From contig FNAW01000004.1 of assembly GCA_900102115.1 (NCBI GenBank), positions 62,001 through 126,000 on the forward strand: a DNA stretch of 64,000 bases, in the 5' to 3' direction. This DNA is from Blastococcus fimeti (GTDB lineage: Bacteria > Actinomycetota > Actinomycetes > Mycobacteriales > Geodermatophilaceae). The position numbers and the translations under genes are program-made. The notes below the pieces were generated by a model. The model saw only the letters and a program-made list of their open reading frames with translations. It made no database searches and was not told where the DNA came from. Below, one piece after another: positions 33,104 to 42,875 of this stretch (position 1 is the first letter of the stretch; each line of letters begins with the position of its first letter).

Positions 33104-35152
33104 TCACACAGCCAACCCCCGTCTCCTGAGCAGCGGGGCCGGGTCGGCGTCGCGGCCGCGGACGGCGCGGAAGGCCGACAGCGGGTCGACCGAGCCGCCG
33201 ACGGCGAGCAGCTTCTCGCGGAAGGCGTCCCCGTTCGCCCGGGTCAGCCCACCGTTCTCCTTGAACCACTCCACGGTGTCGGCGTCGAGCACCTCGGACC
33301 AGATGTAGGAGTAGTAACCGGCCGAGTAGCCCCCGGCGAAGACGTGGTTGAAGTACGTCGTCCGGTAGCGCGGCGGCACCAGGTCCGAGGCGACGCCGGC
33401 CTTCTCCAGGGCGGCCCGCTCGAACTCCACCGGGTCGCCGATCTCGGCGTCGGGGGCGATCCGGTGCCAGGCCTGGTCGAGCAGCGTGGCCGCCAGGTAC
33501 TCCAGCGTCGCGAAGCCCTCGCCCCACAGCCGCGCGGCGTCGACCGCCTCCACCGCGGCGCCGGGGATCGGCTCCCCGGTGTCCACGTGCCGGGCGTAGT
33601 GGGACAGCACCTCGGGCCAGGTCGCCCACATCTCGTTGACCTGGCTGGGGAACTCGACGAAGTCCCGCGGCACGCTGGTGCCGGCGAACCGCGGGTAGGT
33701 GACCGACGAGCTGAGGCCGTGCAGCGCGTGCCCGAACTCGTGGAACAGCGTGTCCACCTCGTCCAGCGTCAGCAGCGCGGGCTGGCCGGCCGGCGGACGG
33801 GAGACGTTGAGGTTGTTGACGACGACCGGCGACGTCCCGAGCAGCCGCGACTGGGTCACGAACGAGTTCATCCACGCGCCGCCGCGCTTGCCCTCGCGGG
33901 CGAAGTAGTCGCCCACGTACAGCCCGATCGCGGCGCCGTCGGCGTCTGCGACCTCCCAGACGCGCACCTCGGGGTGGTACCCGGCCAGGTCGGGCCGGGG
34001 GGTGAACCGGAAGCCGTAGAGCAGCTCAGCGGCGTGGAAGACGCCGTCGACCAGCACCCGGTCCAGCTCGAAGTAGGCGCGCAGGGCAGCGGTGTCGACG
34101 GCGTAGCGCTCGGCGCGGACCTGCTCGCTGTAGAACGACCAGTCCCAGGGCGCCAGCTCCACGCCGTCGCGAGCGGCCACCTCGGCCAGCACCGCGGCCT
34201 CGGCCTCGGCGTTGGCAACCGAGGCCGGGACCATCGAGGCCAGCATCGCGTCCACCGCCTCGGTCGTGCGGGCGGTCTGGTCGGCGAGCACGAGGTCGGC
34301 GTGGGTGTCGAAGCCCAGCAGCCGCGCGCGCTCGGCCCGCAGCGTCGCGATGCGGACGGCCACCGGACCGTTGTCGTGCTCGCCGGAGGAGGCCCGGTCC
34401 ACCGAGGCCTCGTGCACCCGCCGGCGCAGCTCCCGGTTGCGCAGCTTGGCCAGCACCGGCTGGCGGGTGGGCAGCAGCAGGGGCAGCAGCCAGCCCTCGA
34501 GGTCGCGGTCGGCCGCGGCGGTCCGCGCGGCCGCGACCTCCTCGGCGCCGAGCCCGTCCAGCTCCCCGGCATCGGTCACGTGGACCGCGGCCGCCTCCAT
34601 GGCCAGCTGCACGTTCTGGCCGAACGTCGTCGTCAGGCCGGAGAGCTCCTGGTTCAGCCCGGTGAGCCGGGCCCGCCCCGCCTCGTCGAGCTGAGCACCG
34701 GCCAGGACGAAGTCCAGGTGGTACCGCTCGACCAGGCGGACGGACTCCCCGTCCAGGCCCAGGTCGTGCCGGGCCTCGTGCACGGCGTCGATGCGCGCGA
34801 ACAGCGCCGGGTCCAGCCGCAGGGCGTCGGAGTGCGCGGCAGCCAGCGGCGCGACCTCCCGCTCGATCTCCCGCAGCCGCGGCGAGGAGACCGACGAGGT
34901 CAGGGTGCCGAAGACGCTCCACGCCCGGGTGAGCAGGCGGCCGGAGCGCTCCATCGCCACGACGGTGTTCTCGAAGCCCGGCGGCTCCTCGGACCCGACG
35001 ATCGCCGCCACCTCGGCCCGCTGCTCGGCCATCCCGGCCAGCAGCGCCTCCCGGCAGTGTTCCGGGCTGATCTCACCGAACGGCGGCAGCCCGAAGGGCA
35101 GCGGCGAGGGACGGAACAGCGGGTTCGCGGGAGAGATCTCTGCAGCGCTCAT
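33104..35152 (-). CDS. M3-family metallopeptidase (peptidyl-dipeptidase Dcp type)
   Basis: A 682-residue zinc oligopeptidase. The active-site motif FHEFGHALHGL (HExxH) sits near residue 475, with the third ligand helix downstream (PSQVNEMWATWPEVL). N-terminal helices (NPLFRPSPLPFGLPPFGEIS) and the C-terminal YFNHVFAGGYSAGYYSYIWS match Dcp/oligopeptidase A. No signal peptide, so cytoplasmic peptide turnover. Length is normal. ATG start MSAAEISPANPLF. Confidence 0.94.
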   Translation of the reverse strand: MSAAEISPANPLFRPSPLPFGLPPFGEISPEHCREALLAGMAEQRAEVAAIVGSEEPPGFENTVVAMERSGRLLTRAWSVFGTLTSSVSSPRLREIEREVAPLAAAHSDALRLDPALFARIDAVHEARHDLGLDGESVRLVERYHLDFVLAGAQLDEAGRARLTGLNQELSGLTTTFGQNVQLAMEAAAVHVTDAGELDGLGAEEVAAARTAAADRDLEGWLLPLLLPTRQPVLAKLRNRELRRRVHEASVDRASSGEHDNGPVAVRIATLRAERARLLGFDTHADLVLADQTARTTEAVDAMLASMVPASVANAEAEAAVLAEVAARDGVELAPWDWSFYSEQVRAERYAVDTAALRAYFELDRVLVDGVFHAAELLYGFRFTPRPDLAGYHPEVRVWEVADADGAAIGLYVGDYFAREGKRGGAWMNSFVTQSRLLGTSPVVVNNLNVSRPPAGQPALLTLDEVDTLFHEFGHALHGLSSSVTYPRFAGTSVPRDFVEFPSQVNEMWATWPEVLSHYARHVDTGEPIPGAAVEAVDAARLWGEGFATLEYLAATLLDQAWHRIAPDAEIGDPVEFERAALEKAGVASDLVPPRYRTTYFNHVFAGGYSAGYYSYIWSEVLDADTVEWFKENGGLTRANGDAFREKLLAVGGSVDPLSAFRAVRGRDADPAPLLRRRGLAV

Positions 35153-35174
35153 CCCGGGTATTACATCCTGATCC

Positions 35175-36977
35175 TCAGCGGGCGGCCGTCCGGCGGTAGG
35201 TGCGCACCGACAGCGGCACGAACACCGCCAGGATGATCGCCGTCCACAGCAGCGTGTAGAGCGCCGGGTGCTGCAGCGGCCAGGCGTCGGGTACCGGCGC
35301 CCCCGGGACGGTGTTGCCGAACAGCTCCCGCGCCGCCTGGACGACGGTCGACACCGGGTTCCACTCCGCGAAGACGCGCAGCACCGACGGGAAGGACTCC
35401 AGCGGCACGAAGGCGTTGGAGGCGAAGGTCAGCGGGAAGATCACCATGAAGCTGGCGTTGTTCACCACCTCCGGCGTCCGCACCAGCAGCCCGACCAGGG
35501 CCATCAGCCAGCTGATCGCGTAGGCGAAGACCAGCAGCACGAGGAAGCCGCCGATCGCCTCGATCACCGAGGAGTTGATCCGCCAGCCCACGGCCAGCCC
35601 GGTGAGCGCCATGACGGTGATCGAGATGACGTTCAGCCCGGCGTCGGCGACCGTCCGCCCGATCAGCACGGCCGCACGGGACATCGGCAGCGACCGGAAC
35701 CGGTCGATGAGCCCCTTCTGCAGGTCCTCGGCGATCGAGGCGCCGGTGACCGTGGACCCGAAGACGACGGTCTGGGCGAAGATGCCCGGCAGCAGGAACT
35801 CGGCGTAGTTGATCCCCGGCGGCAGGTTGATCGCCCCGCCGAAGACGTACCGGAACAGCAGCACGAACATGATCGGCGAGAGGGTCGCGAAGACGATCAG
35901 GTCGGGCACCCGCTTGACCTTGATCAGGTTGCGCTTGGTGATGACGGCGCTGTCGGACAGCGTCGCGGCGAGGCTGCTCATCGGACTCCTCCGGTCACGA
36001 CCGGCTCGGCCGGCTCGGCCGGCGTCGGTGGTGACGTCCTCGGCCGCGTGCCCGGTGAGGGCGAGGAAGACGTCGTCGAGGTCGGGCCGGCGCAGGCCGA
36101 TGTCGAAGATCTGCGAGGTCCCGCCGTCCAGCCGGCGCAGCGCCTCGGCGAGCACGTCGGCGCCGCCGCTCACCGGCATGGAGAAGCGCCGGCTGGCGAC
36201 GTCGACGTTCGGCTCGTCGACGCCGAGCGGGCGCAGCGCCTCGATCATCCCCGGCAGCGCCGCCGCGTCGGTGACGGTGAACTCCAGCCGCTCACCGCCG
36301 ACCTGGGCCTTCAGCTCGTCGGCGGTGCCCCGCGCGATGACCTGGCCGCGGTCGATGACGACCATGCGGTCGGCCAGCCGGTCGGCCTCCTCGAGGTACT
36401 GCGTGGTGAGCAGGATCGTGGTGCCGCCGTCGGCGAGCTCGGCGATGAACTCCCACATGGCCAGCCGGCTGCGCGGGTCGAGCCCCGTCGTCGGCTCGTC
36501 CAGGAACAGCACCCGGGGCCGGTTGATCAGCGAGGCGGCGATGTCCAGCCGCCGGCGCATGCCACCGGAGTAGGTCTTCGCCGGGCGGTGGGCGGCGTCG
36601 ACCAGGTCGAACCGCTCCAGCAGCTCCCCCGCCCGGGAGCGCGCCTCCGACTTGGGCAGGCGGTAGAGCCGGCCCACCATCTCCAGGTTCTCGAACCCGG
36701 TCAGGTACTCGTCCACCGCGGCGTACTGGCCGGTCAGCCCGATGGCGGCACGGACCTCGTCGGCGTCGCGCACCACGTCGAGGCCGGCCACCTCCGCCCG
36801 GCCCGCGTCGGCAGCCAGCAGCGTGGTCAGGATGCGCACCACGGTGGTCTTGCCGGCACCGTTGGGGCCGAGCAGCCCGAGCACGGACCCCTCGACCACG
36901 GTCAGGTCCACTCCGTCGAGGGCGGTGGTCGCGCCGAAGCGCTTCACCAGCCCCTCGACGACGATCGCGTCGGTCAT
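35175..36977 (-). CDS. ABC exporter: ATPase and permease in one open frame (DrrA-DrrB type)
   Basis: The frame encodes 600 residues without a stop. Residues 1-330 are a DrrA-type ATPase: Walker A GLLGPNGAGKTT, signature YSGGMRRRLDIAA, Walker B VLFLDEPTTGLDP, plus the C-terminal DrrA extension. A linker with three GRA copies (9-bp repeats at 36000-36026) leads into residues 333-600, a six-helix ABC-2 permease (ITKRNLIKVKRVPDLIVFAT, LPGIFAQTVVFGSTVTG, NPVSTVVQAARELFGN). Normally these are two genes; here the ATPase stop is missing. The internal ATG at 35981 has its own strong ribosome binding site, so a separate permease may also be made. Probable drug or lipid export. Confidence 0.85.
   Translation of the reverse strand: MTDAIVVEGLVKRFGATTALDGVDLTVVEGSVLGLLGPNGAGKTTVVRILTTLLAADAGRAEVAGLDVVRDADEVRAAIGLTGQYAAVDEYLTGFENLEMVGRLYRLPKSEARSRAGELLERFDLVDAAHRPAKTYSGGMRRRLDIAASLINRPRVLFLDEPTTGLDPRSRLAMWEFIAELADGGTTILLTTQYLEEADRLADRMVVIDRGQVIARGTADELKAQVGGERLEFTVTDAAALPGMIEALRPLGVDEPNVDVASRRFSMPVSGGADVLAEALRRLDGGTSQIFDIGLRRPDLDDVFLALTGHAAEDVTTDAGRAGRAGRDRRSPMSSLAATLSDSAVITKRNLIKVKRVPDLIVFATLSPIMFVLLFRYVFGGAINLPPGINYAEFLLPGIFAQTVVFGSTVTGASIAEDLQKGLIDRFRSLPMSRAAVLIGRTVADAGLNVISITVMALTGLAVGWRINSSVIEAIGGFLVLLVFAYAISWLMALVGLLVRTPEVVNNASFMVIFPLTFASNAFVPLESFPSVLRVFAEWNPVSTVVQAARELFGNTVPGAPVPDAWPLQHPALYTLLWTAIILAVFVPLSVRTYRRTAAR
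35979..35992 (-). promoter_or_regulatory. Internal ribosome binding site and ATG for the permease half
   Basis: On the - strand GGAGGA (35987-35992) lies 5 nt before ATG 35979-35981, which begins MSSLAATLSD, a typical DrrB start. This gives a 268-residue stand-alone permease in frame with the ATPase. Confidence 0.7.
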
Positions 36978-37158
36978 GCCGGCCACGCTAGGACCGGGTA
37001 CCGACGGTTTCCGAGCAGTTTTCGCGGCCGGCGGAGGGCTGTCTGCGGATGCATGCCGACGGAGACCTCCCCGGGGCGCCGGAGTCATCGGCGGTCGCGC
37101 GAGGAAGCGATCTTCGAGGGGGCTCCGTTCCCGCCGTCCGCGTCGTACCGTTCCTGGG

Positions 37159-38613
37159 GTGACGGACGCTGCCGGACCGACCACCCCTTCCCCCGCTGCC
37201 ACGACCCTGGGCGAACTGCGCGCGAGCGGCGCGACCCCCCGCGCGGTCAAGGCCGAGATCCGCGCCAACCTGCTCGCCCGCCTCGGCCGCGGCGAGCCCA
37301 GCCTGCCAGGCATGGTGGGCTTCGAGGACACCGTGCTGCCCGAGGTCGAGCGGGCCCTCATCGCCGGGCACGACCTGGTGCTCCTGGGCGAGCGCGGCCA
37401 GGGCAAGACCCGCCTGATCCGCACCCTCGTCGGCCTGCTCGACGAGTGGACGCCGGTGCTGACCGGCAGCGAGCTCAACGAGCACCCGCTGGCCCCGATC
37501 AGCGTCTGGGCGCACCGGCAGATCGCCGAGCACGGTGACGCCACCCCGGTGGGCTGGCTGCACCGCAGCGAGCGGTTCGGGGAGAAGCTGGCGACGCCGG
37601 ACACCAGCGTCGGCGACCTCATCGGTGACGTCGACCCGATCAAGGTCGCGGAGGGCCGCACGCTGGGCGACCCGGAGACGGTGCACTACGGGCTCGTCCC
37701 GCGCACCAACCGGGGCATCTTCAGCGTCAACGAGCTGCCCGACCTCGCCGAGCGCATCCAGGTCGCGCTGCTCAACGTCCTCGAGGAGCGCGACATCCAG
37801 ATCCGCGGCTACCGCGTGCGGCTGCCCCTGGACCTGCTGCTGGTCGCCAGCGCCAACCCCGAGGACTACACCAACCGCGGCCGGATCATCACCCCGCTCA
37901 AGGACCGGTTCGGCGCCGAGGTGCGTACCCACTACCCGATCGAGCTCGCCGACGAGATCCGGTTGCTGCACCAGGAGGCGCAGACCTCCGCGCTCGGCGG
38001 CGACGGCCTCACCGCCCCCCTCGTCCCCGAGCACCTGGTCGAGATCGTCGCCCGGTTCACCCGGCTGGTCCGCGAGTCCACCCACGTCGACCAGCGCTCC
38101 GGCGTCAGCGCGCGGTTCGCGATCGCCGGCTTGGAGACCGTCGCCGCCTCCGCCGTCCGCCGGGCCGCCATCGCCGGCGAGACCCGGCCGGTGGCCCGCG
38201 TGGTGGACCTGCCCAGCGTCGTTCCCGCCAGCCGCGGCAAGGTCGAGTTCGCCGACTCCGGCAGCGACAACGACGACGACCGCGAGCTGGAGATCCTCGA
38301 CCACCTGCTCCGGCAGGCGACCGCGCAGACCTTCCGCGCCCGCTGCGCCGGGCTGGACCTCTCCGGGCTGCAGGAGCACTTCACCGGCGGGGAGACCGTC
38401 GAGTCCGGCGAGCTGGTGAGCGCACCGGCCCTGCTCGGGCAGCTCGGCACCATCCCGAAGCTGGCCGAGCTGCTGGGGCGCCTCGGCGTGCCGGAGGGCG
38501 AGCAGTCGGCCGAGCAGGCCGCGGCCGCGGTCGAGTTCGCCCTCGAGGGCCTTTACCTGACGCGGCGGCTGGCCAAGGACACCGACGGCGGCCGCACGAT
38601 CTACGGGGCATGA
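37159..38613 (+). CDS. MoxR/ChlI-like AAA+ ATPase
   Basis: 484 residues. AAA core: VLLGERGQGKTRLIRTL (Walker A), then GIFSVNELPDLAERIQVALL (Walker B region), LLVASANPEDYTNRGRIITP (sensor 1) and RFGAEVRTHYP. The C-terminal half is helical (SARFAIAGLETVAASAVRRA) as in magnesium-chelatase I-like proteins. Partner of the VWA gene one nt downstream; such pairs act as chaperones or metal-insertion machines. No chelatase H subunit is nearby. GTG 37159 lacks a good ribosome binding site; a TACCGT hexamer 7 nt before it suggests a leaderless message. Confidence 0.9.
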   Translation: MTDAAGPTTPSPAATTLGELRASGATPRAVKAEIRANLLARLGRGEPSLPGMVGFEDTVLPEVERALIAGHDLVLLGERGQGKTRLIRTLVGLLDEWTPVLTGSELNEHPLAPISVWAHRQIAEHGDATPVGWLHRSERFGEKLATPDTSVGDLIGDVDPIKVAEGRTLGDPETVHYGLVPRTNRGIFSVNELPDLAERIQVALLNVLEERDIQIRGYRVRLPLDLLLVASANPEDYTNRGRIITPLKDRFGAEVRTHYPIELADEIRLLHQEAQTSALGGDGLTAPLVPEHLVEIVARFTRLVRESTHVDQRSGVSARFAIAGLETVAASAVRRAAIAGETRPVARVVDLPSVVPASRGKVEFADSGSDNDDDRELEILDHLLRQATAQTFRARCAGLDLSGLQEHFTGGETVESGELVSAPALLGQLGTIPKLAELLGRLGVPEGEQSAEQAAAAVEFALEGLYLTRRLAKDTDGGRTIYGA

Positions 38614-38614
38614 C

Positions 38615-40603
38615 GTGAGCGGACGGCGCCCCGCGAGGGGATACCGCTACTCGCGCTGGCACGGCGGGCCCGACCCGCTCGCGCCGCCCTACGACCTGGG
38701 CAACGCCGTCGACGAGATCGGTGACTCCGTCCTGGGTGGCAGCGGCGTGCGCGAGGCGTTGCGCGAGCTGCTGCGCCGCGGTGCCGAGGGCCGCCCCGGC
38801 CTGGACGAGCTGCGCCGCTCGGTGCGCGAGCGGCTGCGCAAGGCCCGCACCGCCGGCCGGATGGACGGCACCCTGCAGGAGGTCCGCGAGCTACTCGACA
38901 AGGCGGTCGAGGCCGAGCGCCGGGAGCTGTTCCCGGACCCGGACGACGCCGCCCGGCTGGCCGAGGGCGAGCTCGACGCGCTGCCCGAGGACACCGCCGG
39001 CGCGGTGCGCGCGCTCAAGGACTGGCAGTGGCGCTCGGACGAGGCGCGGCAGGCCTACGAGCAGATCCAGGACCTGCTGCGCCGGGAGGTGCTCGACAGC
39101 TCCTTCGCCTCGATGAAGCAGGCGCTGGAGAACGCCGGCGAGCAGGACATGCAGGCGATCAAGGACATGGTGGCCGACCTCTCGCAGCTCGTCGACGCGC
39201 ACAACCGCGGCGAGGACACCGACGAGCGGTTCGCCGACTTCATGGAGAAGCACGGCCAGTTCTTCCCCGACGACCCGCAGACGGTCGAGGAGCTCATCGA
39301 CTCCCTCGCCCGCCGGGCCGCCGCCCAGGAACGCATGATGGCCGGCCTCTCCCCCGAGCAGCGCGCCGAGCTCGCCGACCTCATGGCCCAGACCATGGAG
39401 GACATGGGGCTGGCCAGCGAGATGGCCCACCTCGGCGACGCGCTGCGCCAGGCCCGCCCCGACCTGCCGTGGGGCCGGCGCGGGCAGGTGCCCGACGGCG
39501 AGCAGGCCCTCGGCATGGGCGACGCCACCTCCGCCGTCGCGGAGCTGGCCGACCTCGAGGCGCTGTCCAACCAGCTCTCGCAGGGCTACGCCGGCGCCTC
39601 GCTGGCCGACATCGACGAGGAGCTGCTCGAACGGGCGCTCGGCCGACCCGCCGTCGACGACCTCGCCGCCCTCCGCCAGATGGAGAGCGAGCTCGAGCGG
39701 CAGGGCTACCTCAACCGCTCCGGCGGCAAGCTGGAGCTCTCCCCCAAGGCGGTCCGCCGGCTCGGGGCGACGGCGCTGCGGCGGGTGTTCGCCCAGCTCG
39801 ACGCCGCCGGCCGCGGTGACCACGACGTCGCGGATGCGGGTGCCGCCGGCGAGCTCACCGGCAGCTCGCGGGAGTGGCGGTTCGGCGACGAGCAGCCGCT
39901 CGACGTCGTCCGCACGGTGAAGAACGCCGTCCTGCGGACGGCGCACGAACCCCGCACCGAGCACCAGCGCCGCGTGCACATCGCGGTCGAGGACTTCGAG
40001 GTCGTGGAGACCGAGCGGCGCACGGGGGCGGCGGTCGCGCTCCTGGTCGACCTCTCCTACTCCATGGCGCTGCGCGGCACCTGGGGTGCGGCCAAGTCCA
40101 CCGCCATGGCGCTGCACTCGCTGGTCACCACCCGCTTCCCGCAGGACGCGATCGAGATCATCGGGTTCGCCTCGACCGCCCAGGTGCTCCAGCCCTCGAC
40201 GCTGGCCGAGCTGTCGGTGGACACGCTGCAGGGCACCAACCTGCAGCACGGCCTGATGCTGGCGCGGCGGTTCCTGGCCAAGCACCACGACGCCGAGCCC
40301 GTCGTCCTGGTCGTCACCGACGGCGAGCCGACGGCGCACCTCGAGGACGACGGGACGCCGTTCTTCTGCTGGCCCCCGATGCCCGAGACGATCGCGCGCA
40401 CCGTCGCCGAGGTGGAGCGGGTGGCCCGGACCGGCGCCACGGTCAACGTGTTCGCGCTCGACCCCGACCCGGGCCTGGTGCACTTCGTGCACGACCTCAC
40501 CGAACGGGCCGGCGGCCGGGTGTTCACGCCCGACAGCGACCGGCTCGGCGAGTTCGTCGTCGCCGACTACCTCCGCACCCGCCGCGGCCGCCGGACCAGG
40601 TGA
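38615..40603 (+). CDS. VWA domain protein, partner of the AAA+ ATPase
   Basis: 662 residues. The N-terminal 430 residues are helical and charged (ELLRRGAEGRPGLDELRRSV; MAGLSPEQRAELADLMAQTM). The C-terminal von Willebrand A domain (about 465-640) has the MIDAS motif LLVDLSYSMAL, TNLQHGLMLARRFL and VVLVVTDGEPTAHLED. It matches the ChlD/CoxE-like partner of MoxR ATPases. The GTG follows the ATPase stop by one base, so the two form an obligate pair. Cytoplasmic. Confidence 0.9.
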   Translation: MSGRRPARGYRYSRWHGGPDPLAPPYDLGNAVDEIGDSVLGGSGVREALRELLRRGAEGRPGLDELRRSVRERLRKARTAGRMDGTLQEVRELLDKAVEAERRELFPDPDDAARLAEGELDALPEDTAGAVRALKDWQWRSDEARQAYEQIQDLLRREVLDSSFASMKQALENAGEQDMQAIKDMVADLSQLVDAHNRGEDTDERFADFMEKHGQFFPDDPQTVEELIDSLARRAAAQERMMAGLSPEQRAELADLMAQTMEDMGLASEMAHLGDALRQARPDLPWGRRGQVPDGEQALGMGDATSAVAELADLEALSNQLSQGYAGASLADIDEELLERALGRPAVDDLAALRQMESELERQGYLNRSGGKLELSPKAVRRLGATALRRVFAQLDAAGRGDHDVADAGAAGELTGSSREWRFGDEQPLDVVRTVKNAVLRTAHEPRTEHQRRVHIAVEDFEVVETERRTGAAVALLVDLSYSMALRGTWGAAKSTAMALHSLVTTRFPQDAIEIIGFASTAQVLQPSTLAELSVDTLQGTNLQHGLMLARRFLAKHHDAEPVVLVVTDGEPTAHLEDDGTPFFCWPPMPETIARTVAEVERVARTGATVNVFALDPDPGLVHFVHDLTERAGGRVFTPDSDRLGEFVVADYLRTRRGRRTR

Positions 40604-40649
40604 GCGCCGCCGACCGCTGACTTCCGGGACCGGCCGCGGTCTGCAGGAC

Positions 40650-41471
40650 ATGATCGAGTACGTGCGGGCCGCGGACGGCACCCGGATCGCCTACGACCGC
40701 GAGGGCGCCGGGCAGCCGCTGATCCTCATCGGCGGCGCCGGCCAGTTCCGGGCCGTCGACCCCGACTCGCGGGAGCTGTCCGCCGAGCTGGCGCGACGCG
40801 GCTTCGACGTCGTCGTGTACGACCGGCCCGGCCGGGGCGACAGCGGTGGCGCACCACCCTTCGGGCTCGCCGGTGAGGTGGCGGCGGTACGCGCGCTGAT
40901 CGCCGTGGTCGGGGGACGGGCCTGGCTGCACGGCAGCTCTTCCGGCGGCGCGATCGCCCTCGCCGCGGCCGCCGCGCAGGTCGGCGTCGAGCGGCTGTCG
41001 TTGTGGGAGGTGCCCCTCGGCGACGAGTGCGGCACCGACGGCGAGGAGTACCTGCAGGCGGTCCGGGCGCTCGCGGCGGCCGGCGACCCCGAGGCGGTCT
41101 GGCGGCTGTACACCGACGGCATGCCGCCGGAGTGGTTCCGCGACATGCGCAGCGGGCCGCGGTGGCCGCTCTACGAGCGCATGGCGCCCACGCTCGAAGC
41201 GGACGCCGAGGCGCTGGCCTGGACGCAGTCCGCGCCGCGGGCGGAGCTGTGGGCCGCGATCGGTGCGCCGGTGCTCGTGCTCGTGGGCGCCGACACCTTC
41301 CCCTTCATGACCACGGCCGCGGAGTCGCTGGTGGCGGCGCTCCCCCACGCCGAACGCGCGACCGTCGCCGGCAGCGGCCACCGCTGGCGCGCCGCCGACC
41401 TCGCCGACCGGCTCGCCGCCGGCCTCCCGGCGTCCGTCAGCGGGGTTCCGGGGGCCCGCCGCTCGAGCTGA
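40650..41471 (+). CDS. Alpha/beta hydrolase
   Basis: 273 residues with the standard fold: GAGQPLILIGGAGQFR (oxyanion strand), nucleophile elbow LHGSSSGGAIALAA (Ser), acid in VGADTFPF and His in AGSGHRWRAADLA. Substrate unknown. ATG start without strong ribosome binding site, 46 nt after the VWA gene. The 3' end overlaps the convergent DUF2252 gene by 35 nt. Confidence 0.88.
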   Translation: MIEYVRAADGTRIAYDREGAGQPLILIGGAGQFRAVDPDSRELSAELARRGFDVVVYDRPGRGDSGGAPPFGLAGEVAAVRALIAVVGGRAWLHGSSSGGAIALAAAAAQVGVERLSLWEVPLGDECGTDGEEYLQAVRALAAAGDPEAVWRLYTDGMPPEWFRDMRSGPRWPLYERMAPTLEADAEALAWTQSAPRAELWAAIGAPVLVLVGADTFPFMTTAAESLVAALPHAERATVAGSGHRWRAADLADRLAAGLPASVSGVPGARRSS

Positions 41472-42780
41472 TGCCCGGGATCGCGCCGGCGCGGAAGGCG
41501 TCGACGAAGAGCCGGTGGTCCTCCTGCGCCCTGCGCGCGTACGAGTGCGCGAACGCCACGACGTCGTCGACGAACTCCCGCCGGCGCCCGCCGAGCATCG
41601 CCACGATCGCCTCCTCGGTCTGGAACGGGACCAGCGTGTGGTCGCTGTCGGCGTCGCCCACGCAGTGCAGCTTCGCCGTCGCCCGGCCCAGCTGGACGAG
41701 CACCGGCCGGATCTCGTCGGGCTCGGTGAGGTCCTCCCAGTCGAGGTCGAGCTCGTAGGGCGACAGCTCGGCGACGACGAACCCGACACGGGCGATGTCG
41801 GTGTAGCCCAGGAACTGGGAGGCGTGCGACTGGAGCGCCCGCCGGCTCACCGCCGTCCGGTGCCCCTCGTGCTCGAAGTAGCCGGCGGTCTCCGGGTCGT
41901 CGACGATCCGGCTGGGCGCGGGCACGTTGCCCTGCTTCACCGACAGGACGACGTCGTTCTCCAGCGCCTGGTCGTACCCCTCGAGCAGCACGTTGTAGGC
42001 GGGCAGCCCGGCGCTGCCGATGCCGAAACCACCGGTGCCGATGAGGTCCTTCACGTCGTAGGCGACCTCGCGGCGCCACGGGCGGGGCGGCAGCGTCGCC
42101 TTGTACCGCTCCAGCGCGGCCAGCACCTCGTCCCGTTCGGCGTCGTCCAGCCGCCGGTTGCGCGGGGAGTCGGCGAAGCGCCGTTCGCCGTCCTCCACCA
42201 CCGTCATCCGCTGGAGCAGGCCCAGCCTGGTCCGGGTCGCCGTCCGGCGGATCAGGTCGTGCACGGCGCCCTCGGTGTTGCCGGCCACGAGGGCGAAGTC
42301 CCGGTCGGCGTCGGAACGGGTGAACGCCTCGACCTGGTCGAGCCAGGCGTTCAGGTAGACGACGAGAAGCTCGCCGATCACCTCGTCGGAGAACGCCTTC
42401 CGCCAGGAGAGCAGGGCGAAGCTGGCCGCGAAGCGGCGCAGGTCCCAGCTGACGTGCCCCAGGTAGGCCTCGTCGAAGTCGTTGACGTCGAAGACGATCC
42501 GGCCGTTCGCGTCCATGTACGTGCCGAAGTTCTCCGCGTGCAGGTCACCGTGGATCCACACCCGCGACGTCCGCTCGTCGCTCCAGCGGTCCTCCTCCGT
42601 CGCCATGTCGGCGTAGAACAGGCAGGCGCTGCCCCGGTAGAAGGCGAACGGGTCCGCGGCCATCTTGCGGAACTTGGTGCGGAAGGCCTCGGCGTCGGCC
42701 GCCATCAGGTCGGCGAAGGCGTCGACCAGCACGTCAACGATCAGCCGGCTCCGGTCGTCGAGCGCCGCGGGCGGGGTCAT
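41437..42780 (-). CDS. DUF2252 family protein (kinase-like fold)
   Basis: 447 residues. The family core includes YRGSACLFYADMA, VWIHGDLHAENFGTYMDANG and IVFDVNDFDEAYLGHVSWDL, which recall aminoglycoside-phosphotransferase catalytic and metal motifs (HGDLH, D-F-D). Later blocks: IGTGGFGIGSAGLPAYNVLL and ALQSHASQFLGYT. DUF2252 proteins are widespread in soil actinobacteria; activity is not established. ATG 42780 is used; a GTG seven codons upstream (42801) is also possible. Overlaps the convergent hydrolase at its 3' end. Confidence 0.85.
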   Translation of the reverse strand: MTPPAALDDRSRLIVDVLVDAFADLMAADAEAFRTKFRKMAADPFAFYRGSACLFYADMATEEDRWSDERTSRVWIHGDLHAENFGTYMDANGRIVFDVNDFDEAYLGHVSWDLRRFAASFALLSWRKAFSDEVIGELLVVYLNAWLDQVEAFTRSDADRDFALVAGNTEGAVHDLIRRTATRTRLGLLQRMTVVEDGERRFADSPRNRRLDDAERDEVLAALERYKATLPPRPWRREVAYDVKDLIGTGGFGIGSAGLPAYNVLLEGYDQALENDVVLSVKQGNVPAPSRIVDDPETAGYFEHEGHRTAVSRRALQSHASQFLGYTDIARVGFVVAELSPYELDLDWEDLTEPDEIRPVLVQLGRATAKLHCVGDADSDHTLVPFQTEEAIVAMLGGRRREFVDDVVAFAHSYARRAQEDHRLFVDAFRAGAIPGISSSGGPPEPR

Positions 42781-42875
42781 ACCGTCGGGGGAGAGTGCCA
42801 CAGGGGCACCGTAGGTGGCCGTTAGCCTCGGTGCTCGACGATCGGGAACCGCCCGGACGGCCGGAGGGAGGCAGC

